Shown in pieces: positions 43,950-50,383 of a DNA stretch of 64,000 nt; the first letter of the stretch is position 1; every line of letters begins with the position of its first letter. The position numbers and the translations under genes are program-made. The notes under the pieces were generated by a model that worked only from the letters and a program-made list of their open reading frames with translations, searched no databases and was not told the DNA's origin. The DNA is taken from NCBI GenBank assembly GCA_030615025.1, contig JAUXAB010000003.1, forward strand, positions 54,059-118,058, written 5' to 3'. The stretch comes from Phycisphaerae bacterium. Its GTDB lineage: Bacteria; Planctomycetota; Phycisphaerae; Sedimentisphaerales; Anaerobacaceae.

Positions 43950-44256
43950 CAAGATTATCCATGAGCCAACAAGATTGAGGGTCATGATGATTCTGGCCGG
44001 ACTTGAACAAGCTGATTTTAAGTTCCTGGTGACGACTCTTAGTTTGACAAGAGGGAACTTGTCGAGGCATATGGAGAAACTTGAATCTGCAGGCTATCTA
44101 AAAGTCAAAAAGTCCTTCAAAGGCAAAGTCCCGAATACCAGCTACCAACTTACGCAAGAAGGTTCCAAGGCGTTGGCTCAATATTGGGAAAATCTCGACG
44201 CTGTTAGGCGATCTGGCCAGATAATTGGTGCGATGGATCGCCCCCTACGTTGCTGA
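43939..44256 (+). CDS. Winged-helix transcriptional regulator (HTH_34/ArsR-like)
   Basis: A 105-residue DNA-binding protein. IHEPTRLRVMMILAG is the first helix, LVTTLSLTRGNLSRHMEKLESAGYL is the recognition region (only its first part is fully typical), and a wing follows with KKSFKGKVPNTSYQLT and GSKALAQYWENL. It matches the winged-helix group in which one regulator is coded next to membrane proteins. It is the last gene of the operon and may control it by feedback through the palindrome near 42427. GGAGAGG lies 9 bases before ATG 43939. Confidence 0.82.
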   Translation: MEIDKIIHEPTRLRVMMILAGLEQADFKFLVTTLSLTRGNLSRHMEKLESAGYLKVKKSFKGKVPNTSYQLTQEGSKALAQYWENLDAVRRSGQIIGAMDRPLRC

Positions 44257-44698
44257 GTTTGCTTCGTCACTACGCTCCTCGCAATGACACAAAGTGCGAT
44301 TTAATCCGGGGCCACCATACTCATTTCTCCCTTTCAATGAGGTCCTTTCGTATCTCGCATAGGGTTTTCCAAACAGATGCATCAATCCTTCGGCTGCCCC
44401 TTCGGCTCTGCTCAGGGCTTCGGTGAATAAGAACGGTGGGGCGAGCCCCACCCTACCACAGATGCTTCAATCCTTCGGCTGCCCCTTCGGCTCTGCTCAG
44501 GGCTTCGGTGAATAAGAACAGTGGGGCGAGCCCCACCCTACCAAAGATGCCTCGGGGCTTCGGTGAATTCAGGACGGCATCCGTAAAGTTTAGAGTATCA
44601 GATTTTAGCCTGTTTGTCACGAAGTTTTCAGGAAATTGCTCAGCCTTTCATAGATTCCTGCTTGCGCAGGAATGACAAACCGTGGGTGGAACCCACGG
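44257..44698. other. Gene-free region with an 85-base tandem repeat
   Basis: Nothing codes here. It contains the tandem array below, the phrase 'TTCGTATCTCGCATAGGGTTTTCC', which resembles the drifting 'CGTATCTCG' repeats found at 181-200, 19480 and 47480, and a stretch ending in GATTCCTGCTTGCGCAGGAATGAC, a short hairpin near 44650-44680 followed by the stop of the HAD gene. Confidence 0.5.
44376..44570. repeat. 85-base tandem repeat, 2.3 copies
   Basis: Units begin with GATGC at 44376, 44461 and 44546, exactly 85 bases apart. Each holds TCCTTCGGCTGCCCCTTCGG, then a GTGGGGCGAGCCCCAC hairpin followed by CCTACCA. The third is truncated after CTTCGGTGAATTC. The two full units differ at only a few bases, so the duplication is recent. 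Confidence 0.75.
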
Positions 44699-45460
44699 CT
44701 AAATACTTTGCGATGTTTCGGCGTTGATTTTTTCTATCAGGGCCGGCAGTTCGGAGAGTTGATTTATTTTCCAGGCGCCCTCGGGGATTTTCTTGCCGGC
44801 ATTGGTGTAAGCGGCTTTTAGAACAGCATGCATACCGGTTTTTGCTGCAGCTTTGACGTCCCTGTTAATCTGGTCGCCCACGAACAATATATTTTCCAAC
44901 ATCTCGCCAATCCTCTCGGCTGCAGCTTTAAAGATTCGAGCGTCCGGCTTGCGAAAATTAAACTCGTATGAATAGAGTCTGACTGCAAAGAAGTCCAGTA
45001 TACCTAACTGTTTTAGATGTTTTTCCAAGGAACTGCTATGCACAAAGGTGTTGGAAACTATACCGAGCTTAATGCCTGATTCTTTAAGTTTAGTTAAAGT
45101 CTCTTTCGTATCGTCTTCGGCTTTGCCGACCTTACTCAAAGGCTCGTACCAAAGCCACGCAAAATGCCGCCATTGTTGCCTATCGAGCCTGACACCTTTT
45201 TTTGTGCCGATCCCCCTTAACAAAAGCAATGCATTAAAATCCTTTCGGGTTATGTTGGAAAGCCAGTGTCGTATGCGCAGGGCTATCAGGTTTCGCCAGC
45301 AGTAGTAGTTGAAGTTGCCGACCGGCTGGCCGCAACTTTTGAGGAAATCGTATGATAACCTGGCACCTTGTTGAAAAACTCGAGACTTGTTGACTCTCCC
45401 GAAGTTCAACAAAGTCTCACCAAGGTCGAACAACACCGCTTTGATTTTCTTATCCGGCAA
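44699..45460 (-). CDS. HAD-family hydrolase
   Basis: A 253-residue hydrolase. Motif I is LFDLGETLLNF near residue 10-20, motif II is GIVSNTFVHS near 133, motif III includes RKPDARIF near 170, and motif IV is LFVGDQINRDVKAA near 193. It starts with TTG at 45460 with AAAGGAA and GAGGTG in front. It follows the probable Re-citrate synthase gene by 6 bases and is cotranscribed. Possible substrates are 2-phosphoglycolate or pyrophosphate-like compounds; the sequence does not settle it. Confidence 0.8.
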   Translation of the reverse strand: MPDKKIKAVLFDLGETLLNFGRVNKSRVFQQGARLSYDFLKSCGQPVGNFNYYCWRNLIALRIRHWLSNITRKDFNALLLLRGIGTKKGVRLDRQQWRHFAWLWYEPLSKVGKAEDDTKETLTKLKESGIKLGIVSNTFVHSSSLEKHLKQLGILDFFAVRLYSYEFNFRKPDARIFKAAAERIGEMLENILFVGDQINRDVKAAAKTGMHAVLKAAYTNAGKKIPEGAWKINQLSELPALIEKINAETSQSI

Positions 45461-45466
45461 TTCCTT

Positions 45467-46795
45467 TCACCTCAATGGCGGCAAATTATCGCCAAAAGCT
45501 TCCCGGATCCACTTGAACATTTCCTCATTTGATATCGCCGATACCCTGTTGGCTGAATACTCAGCGTCGATTGTGTCTTTTATTTTGCTTATGCGAGCGT
45601 CGTGCTTGGGGATTTCAATCTGGTACCTGGCCTCTATCCAGTGTTTGATACCAGCCGCCCCGGTCTTATCAGTAATTGCTACACGGACAGGTCGATTGAG
45701 CAGCTTTTGGGTATCGAAGCAATTGTATATTTCCTCGTTCTTTAACAAGCCGTCTGCGTGAATGCCGGCCCGGGTGACATTGAAATCCTTTCCAACCAGC
45801 GGATAGTTGTGCGGAATTTCAAAGCCCAGCTCGCCTGTGGCGTACTCACACAATTCGGTTATCGCCGCATAGTTGACACCAGCAGTCTGGCCCTTGAATT
45901 GGGCATGTTCGACAACCAGGGCCTCCAGAGGCGGATTGCCTGTTCGCTCGCCGATGCCGAATATCGAAGCGTTAGCGGCGCTGCAGCCGTATAGCCACGC
46001 CGTTGTAGCGTTTACCTGAACCTTATGCAAATCGTTATGACCGTGCCATTCGAGCCATTCGGGCCGAACCCCGATCCGCCGAAGCCCATAGATAAGTTTC
46101 GGAACGCTCCGCGGCAAAGAAACTGCCGGCCACGGCAGACCAAATCCGAGCGTATCACAAAGACGAATCTTGACCGGCTTGTTATATCTTTTAGCAAGTT
46201 TCATTAGCTCGGCGGCAAAAGGCAATACAAAACCTTCGTAATCGGCTCGCGTTACGTCCTCAAAGTGACATCGCGGAATAACTCCATTATCCAGTGCTGC
46301 TTTGACAATATCAAGATACACGTTCATCGCCTGGGTCCGTGTCTTTCGCAGCTTAAGGAAGATATGATAGTCACTTGCCGAGGTCAGAATACCGGTTTCG
46401 CTGAGCCCCATTTGCGATACCAACTTAAAATCGGCTGGCACAGCCCTGATCCAGCCGGTAATCTCAGGAAACTTATAATCCCGAGCCTTGCACAGCTCTA
46501 CCGCTTTTCTATCACGCTCCGAGTATAAAAAGAACTCACATTGGCGAATCAAACCGGTCCCGCCGTCTATTTTGTGCAGTAAATCGTAAACCTTAAGGAT
46601 TTGCTCCGGCGTGTAAGGTGGCCGGGCCTGCTGACCGTCACGGAAGGTCGTATCGGTTATCCAGATTTTATCCGGAATGTCATACTCGACTTTTTGGTTG
46701 TCAAATATTACTTTCGGAAACTCAGTATATGGAAATATCTGGCGATACAAATTGGGTTTTTCTACATCCACAAGTTTAGGGTTTTTATCCGTCAT
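45467..46795 (-). CDS. DRE-TIM metallolyase, probable Re-citrate synthase
   Basis: A TIM-barrel acyltransferase of the isopropylmalate/homocitrate family. The HXH-type metal site and Asp are visible: DTTFRDGQQARPPYT (residues 48-62), EWHGHNDLHKVQVNAT (near 247-262), and NASIFGIGERTGNPPLEA (near 275-292). The order and the RDGQQARPPY wording match the Re-citrate synthases of strict anaerobes (Clostridium kluyveri, Syntrophus), which form citrate with opposite stereochemistry. The alternative is a 2-isopropylmalate or citramalate synthase, but the C-terminal LeuA regulatory domain is absent. No other citrate-cycle gene is near. GGAG lies 7 bases before the ATG. Confidence 0.7.
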   Translation of the reverse strand: MTDKNPKLVDVEKPNLYRQIFPYTEFPKVIFDNQKVEYDIPDKIWITDTTFRDGQQARPPYTPEQILKVYDLLHKIDGGTGLIRQCEFFLYSERDRKAVELCKARDYKFPEITGWIRAVPADFKLVSQMGLSETGILTSASDYHIFLKLRKTRTQAMNVYLDIVKAALDNGVIPRCHFEDVTRADYEGFVLPFAAELMKLAKRYNKPVKIRLCDTLGFGLPWPAVSLPRSVPKLIYGLRRIGVRPEWLEWHGHNDLHKVQVNATTAWLYGCSAANASIFGIGERTGNPPLEALVVEHAQFKGQTAGVNYAAITELCEYATGELGFEIPHNYPLVGKDFNVTRAGIHADGLLKNEEIYNCFDTQKLLNRPVRVAITDKTGAAGIKHWIEARYQIEIPKHDARISKIKDTIDAEYSANRVSAISNEEMFKWIREAFGDNLPPLR

Positions 46796-46831
46796 TATTC
46801 ATCTCCAAAGTCAGAAGTCAGAAGACAGAAG

Positions 46832-47203
46832 TCAGATGTCAGAATAATTCTGCCAGTTTTTCATTAAACGATAAAGCATAGCATTGACTTCGTCATATCC
46901 ATCATCCAACTTCTTATGCTTATCCTTCGTGATGTACATACAATCTTTTGCAAAGTCCAACCATCCTCTTGTCTCTTCTGACGATCCTAAAGAATCATTT
47001 AGATGTCTAATGAATACCTGCTCATATTTTCTTTTCGCATATCCCTAACGTATATTTATAACAACTGATCTTGATGAGCGCCTCATCTGATCTGTTAACG
47101 AAGATGTTTCTTCTTTAGGAAACTTCTTGGTTATCTCAAATATATCCATAGTAAGCTGATAAGCCAGTTGATATACTTTCAAATCTTTTACACTCTTAAT
47201 CAC
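46832..47203 (-). pseudogene. Four-helix-bundle (23S rRNA IVP-like) gene with a nonsense codon
   Basis: From GTG 47203 a frame of 124 codons matches the S23/four-helix bundle family: SVKDLKVYQLAYQLTMDIFE, SSLTDQMRRSSRSVV, then a TAG at 47045-47047, then GYAKRKYEQVFIRHLNDSLG and LDDGYDEVNAMLYRLMKN. The stop replaces the conserved Glu (NI-x-EGY), GAG to TAG, so one base change stopped it. Both sides of the stop fit one protein. It might still be read through or the stop may be a sequencing error. It lies beside the tRNA-Leu gene. Confidence 0.75.
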
Positions 47204-47222
47204 TGTTTTCTGTCTTCTGTAA

Positions 47223-47306
47223 TGGCCGAGGTGGGAGTCGAACCCACACGCCCATAATGGGCAGGGGATTTTAAGTCCCCAGCGTCTGCCATTCCGCCAC
47301 TCGGCC
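47223..47306 (-). tRNA. tRNA-Leu (anticodon TAA)
   Basis: The minus strand gives a seven-base acceptor stem GGCCGAG / CTCGGCC, a D arm GCGGAATGGCAGACGC, an anticodon loop with CTTAAAA (TAA), a long class II variable arm TGCCCATTATGGGCG, the T arm GTGGG-TTCGACT-CCCAC and A at the discriminator. CCA is not encoded. The length is 84 bases. A 23S-IVP-like pseudogene lies next to it. Confidence 0.95.
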
Positions 47307-47456
47307 CGGCGAAATAGGTTATTGCATTTAGCAAAATTTTGCAAATTGTTTCCCAGCTTTCTTTCACCATTGGATTTAGCAGAAGTCCTGATAGGTCAGA
47401 ACCCACCTTACCGTTTGCAGGGGTTGAGGTGGCTTTGGAAGTGAATGTTAAGCGTG

Positions 47457-48845
47457 TCAAGCGCGGTGTGTGAATCGCGATACGAGATACGAGATAAATC
47501 GAGGCTTGAATCGGCAAAGAAAATCCCTGATTTGCTCTGCTGCCTGAAGCAGCCGGACTCTGCGGTTAAGTGCCTTTAACTGCGGATCGTCCCCGGCCAA
47601 AGCCAGCGCCTTCTTGGTCCTCTTCGCAGCTTCGTCTAATCTGCTCATTGTTAGGTAAACAAGAGCAGAATCCCTCAAGGCCCAAACGTCCTGTGGTCTG
47701 ATATCGAGTGTGTGGGCAAAGAACTCCGCAGCATCCTCAAACCTCCCCTTTATGGCACTCACAAGAGCAAGATAATAATAACCGTCTGCATTAGCACTAT
47801 CGATGTCAACAGCCCTCAGCAGACAGTGTGTCGCATAATCGAGGTCACCAATCACCAAAAACATCGAACCCATAGAAACCCACGTATCCGCATCCTCCGG
47901 AGAAGCTCGCAACTCAGAAACCAAATAACTTCCCGCCTCATCCTTTTTCCCTCTCATTAGCCCATACTGAGCCAGCCGATACCGCGGCCCGGTGAGCGTA
48001 TTGTCCTTCTGCTGTGCTTGATTAAAAAGTTGTACCGCCCGCTCATAATCGGTGCTGTTAAAAGCAATCTCTCCCAGGTAAAACAAAGCGACAGCCGAAT
48101 CGGGCGTAAGTTCAAGTATTCTGTTAAACTTCTCTTTCGCCGATTCAATATCGCCAGCTTCGAGCAAAAACAAACCAAAGTCGAAAATAACATCAACGCT
48201 GCCGGGGTTAATACGAAGCTCCTCCAAGAAATGCTCACAGGCATGAACCCTGCTTTCATCGCCGTCGCCGTCGGACCAGTAGGCCTGGGCGGTTCGGTAG
48301 TTAATTTCCGGGTGAGCTGGCTCAAGCTCAGCCGTTCTCAGCCAGCAGCGAATAGCCTTGTTGTACTGGCCCCGTGCGAAGAGACTGTTGCCGATGTTGT
48401 AGTAGCACAGCGCACAGTCCGGATTTATCTGCTGGGCAAGGTAAAACATCTGCTCAGCCAAATCGTGATGACCCATTTCGGTATAAGTAATGATCCGATT
48501 GCAATAGCAGGCTTCAAAATTGGGGTCAAGGGCCTGGATTTGTTCGAAAGTAGCAATGGCCAAATCATATTGGCCTGTGCGCGTATAGTCGATCGCCAGT
48601 GAATTTAATATCTCCAAATCGTTTGGATTTAGCTGGAGAGCAATTTCGTATTCGCTTATTGCCTCATCGAACTTGGCTTTAGCATCCAGCACGAGTGCCT
48701 TGTTGAAATGCCATGAGCTATTGGAAGGGTTTATCTCAATCGCCTCTTCGAGCTCCAATAGCGCTTCAGTTTCTTTACCGTTTTCGTAAAGCTCAAAAGC
48801 CTTGTTTGCCTTGTTCTCAGCTTTATCATACGAGCCGAATGGCAT
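47457..48845 (-). CDS. TPR-repeat protein
   Basis: A 462-residue protein made almost wholly of tetratricopeptide repeats, about eleven units from residue 8 to 440. Examples are AFELYENGKETEALLELEEA, YNIGNSLFARGQYNKAIRC and ALRDSALVYLTMSRLDEAAK. There is no signal peptide or membrane segment, so it is probably a cytoplasmic scaffold. The last 15 residues (RFISYLVSRFTHRA) are coded by a drifting 'CGTATCTCG' repeat near 47480 and may not belong to the original protein. GGGGA lies 10 bases before the ATG. Confidence 0.87.
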   Translation of the reverse strand: MPFGSYDKAENKANKAFELYENGKETEALLELEEAIEINPSNSSWHFNKALVLDAKAKFDEAISEYEIALQLNPNDLEILNSLAIDYTRTGQYDLAIATFEQIQALDPNFEACYCNRIITYTEMGHHDLAEQMFYLAQQINPDCALCYYNIGNSLFARGQYNKAIRCWLRTAELEPAHPEINYRTAQAYWSDGDGDESRVHACEHFLEELRINPGSVDVIFDFGLFLLEAGDIESAKEKFNRILELTPDSAVALFYLGEIAFNSTDYERAVQLFNQAQQKDNTLTGPRYRLAQYGLMRGKKDEAGSYLVSELRASPEDADTWVSMGSMFLVIGDLDYATHCLLRAVDIDSANADGYYYLALVSAIKGRFEDAAEFFAHTLDIRPQDVWALRDSALVYLTMSRLDEAAKRTKKALALAGDDPQLKALNRRVRLLQAAEQIRDFLCRFKPRFISYLVSRFTHRA

Positions 48846-49033
48846 ATTTTCGAATCCCCTATATCAGCTACCCTCTGTTTCATCTTCACAAGTAACCGCC
48901 ATCCTATCTTGGTTTCGTCACTAAATTATCGTCGAGTTAGCCCTTTTTTCGCTGGCATAAGGGCTTTTTGCCTACAGCAAAAATTTTGCTGGCAATCTGG
49001 GTTATAAGCTCTTACAATTTCGTGGGTTAGCCT

Positions 49034-49073
49034 CGCACCAATTGAGCTTAGACTCACGCCTAATTGGTGCGGG
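49034..49073. repeat. CCCGCACCAATT hairpin, copy 2
   Basis: CGCACCAATT (49034-49043) pairs with AATTGGTGCG (49062-49071). The loop GAGCTTAGACTCACGCCT differs at two bases from the copy at 27181-27222. Both copies are in the same orientation and between genes. Confidence 0.75.
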
Positions 49074-49171
49074 ATTACTGTTTTTCTGGAAAGTAGCCAC
49101 CGAGAGTCTTATAATCTGTGGCTGTTAGGTAGTTCGTAAACTAATCGAGGTAAGCTCGTAATGTCTCAGTA

Positions 49172-49309
49172 CGGGGGCCCCATTTTGCGGGTTCCTAAAC
49201 GCAAAAAAAAGGTGCTTTTGTCCGCCTTTTCCGGCGGACTGCGATAAGTTGCAGCCCGTTAGAAGTAAGACGGCAACTTCTAACGGGGCTCGCAAAATGG
49301 GAACCCCCG
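49172..49309. repeat. Nested palindrome with GTTAGAAGT hairpin, copy 2
   Basis: Outer arms CGGGGGCCCCATTTTGCG (49172-49189) and CGCAAAATGGGAACCCCCG (49291-49309) frame two inner hairpins: GTCCGCC-TTTTCC-GGCGGAC near 49219 and CCCGTTAGAAGT / ACTTCTAACGGG near 49257-49287. The outer arms resemble the palindrome inside murF and the inner one that at 38492-38553. Confidence 0.68.
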
Positions 49310-49333
49310 ACTATTGTTTGGAGAAGTGAAAGT

Positions 49334-49798
49334 ATGATTAAAGAAATAAAAGGCCGGGTAACAGCCGGCAAGGGCAGTTACGCTATTGTAGTCAGCAGGT
49401 TCAACGAATTTATAACCTCTAAGCTGCTTGCCGGTGCAATAGATTGCCTCCAGCGTCACGGTGCCACTGATGAACAGATATCCGTAGTTTGGGTGCCAGG
49501 TGCCTGTGAAATTACGCAAGCTGCAAAAAAGCTCGCACAGAGTGGTAAATACGTCGCAGTGATCTGTCTCGGTGCGGTCATACGAGGTCAAACCGGCCAT
49601 TACGATTATGTCTGTCAGCAGGTAGTCCGAGGCATTGGACAAATCAACTACGATTCAGCCGTACCGGCTGTATTCGGTGTCCTGACCTGCGAGACACTCG
49701 AACATGCGGTCGAAAGAGCCGGGACGAAAATGGGTAATGCCGGTGCCGACGCAGCACTGACAGCTATGGAAGCAGCCAACGTTATGGAGCAGATTTAA
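49334..49798 (+). CDS. ribH: 6,7-dimethyl-8-ribityllumazine synthase
   Basis: RibH condenses 5-amino-6-ribitylaminouracil with a 4-carbon phosphate in the penultimate step of riboflavin synthesis, as a capsid-like 60-mer. Visible are VVSRFNEFIT (residues 19-28), WVPGACEI (near 57), and LGAVIRGQTGHYDYV with the catalytic His (near 85-99). The length of 154 residues is canonical. GAGAAG lies before the ATG. nusB follows after about 80 bases that are taken up by a palindromic repeat; the ribH-nusB order is common. Confidence 0.97.
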   Translation: MIKEIKGRVTAGKGSYAIVVSRFNEFITSKLLAGAIDCLQRHGATDEQISVVWVPGACEITQAAKKLAQSGKYVAVICLGAVIRGQTGHYDYVCQQVVRGIGQINYDSAVPAVFGVLTCETLEHAVERAGTKMGNAGADAALTAMEAANVMEQI

Positions 49799-49809
49799 GT
49801 TTGTATTTT

Positions 49810-49858
49810 GTGGCACGGCCATCTTGGCCGTGTTTCACGGGCTGGAAGCCCGTGCCAC
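49810..49858. repeat. GTGGCACGG palindrome between ribH and nusB
   Basis: GTGGCACGG (49810-49818) pairs with CCGTGCCAC (49850-49858); inside lie GGCCATCTTGGCC and GGGCTGGAAGCCC, so a three-way junction can form. It fills the ribH-nusB gap. Confidence 0.65.
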
Positions 49859-49880
49859 ACTTGGAACAACGAAATACGAA

Positions 49881-50294
49881 ATGCAGCGGGATAGAAGAAC
49901 AAGGGCCAGGGAACTGGCAATACAGGGATTATATCAACTCGATGTACAGGGCCCAGACTTGCTTGAGCATTTAGGTGAGTTCTTCAAAGAGGCGGACTGC
50001 GACGATTTTGTCCGCAAACTCGCCTCGGATTGGACAAGAGGAACGTGGGAAAATTTGGCACAGTGCGATGAGCTAATAGCTGCTTCAACAATAAAGTGGC
50101 AATTTAAAAGACTTGCACCTGTTGACAAAAGCATTTTGAGATTGGCGGTTTATCAGTTGAAATTTTGTCCCGATATTCCGCCCAAAGTCGTGATAAATGA
50201 GGCCATTGAGCTTGCCAAAAAGTTCAGCTCCTGTAAGTCATCCGCGTTTGTTAATGGCGTGCTTGATGCCGTCTTTAAAAAAGAAAGTGTCTAA
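49881..50294 (+). CDS. nusB: Transcription antitermination factor NusB
   Basis: NusB joins NusE (S10) in the antitermination complex on rRNA leaders. The all-helical family pattern is present: RDRRTRARELAIQGLYQLD at the start, WTRGTWENLAQCDELI near 53, and KVVINEAIELAKKFSSCKSSAFVNG near the end (only parts are given). ATG 49881 gives 137 residues, close to the 139 of E. coli. The frame upstream to 49824 is repeat-derived. It is downstream of ribH, with the palindrome between. Confidence 0.95.
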   Translation: MQRDRRTRARELAIQGLYQLDVQGPDLLEHLGEFFKEADCDDFVRKLASDWTRGTWENLAQCDELIAASTIKWQFKRLAPVDKSILRLAVYQLKFCPDIPPKVVINEAIELAKKFSSCKSSAFVNGVLDAVFKKESV

Positions 50295-50376
50295 AGTGCC
50301 TAAAGTTTGAAGTGCCTAAAGTTGTGGAATATCTTTTTACTTTAGCTCACTTTAGGCACTTTAGCTCACTTTAGTT
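50290..50376. repeat. AGTGCCTAAAGT palindromic repeat, copy 2
   Basis: Two AAAGTGCCTAAAGTT units and the inverted ACTTTAGCTCACTTTAGGCAC form a hairpin between nusB and parA, ending just before the parA start at 50384. Copy 1 is at 17855-17946. Confidence 0.68.
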
Positions 50377-50383
50377 GTGTCCT

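Larger units (their letters stand above)
48846..49333. other. Gene-free region with two palindromic repeats
   Basis: 488 bases with no gene. It holds the CCCGCACCAATT hairpin (49034-49073) and a nested palindrome (49172-49309), then the leader of ribH. Between 48930 and 49020 I see only 'AAAAATTTTGCTGGCAA', a short hairpin. Confidence 0.55.

Noticed and set aside
44376..44570. CRISPR array in the 85-base repeat
   Set aside because: The whole 85-base unit is repeated without variable spacers, so it is a tandem duplication.
50375..50383. TTG start three codons before the parA ATG
   Set aside because: It lies in the palindromic repeat and adds only MCP; the ATG gives the usual ParA N terminus.
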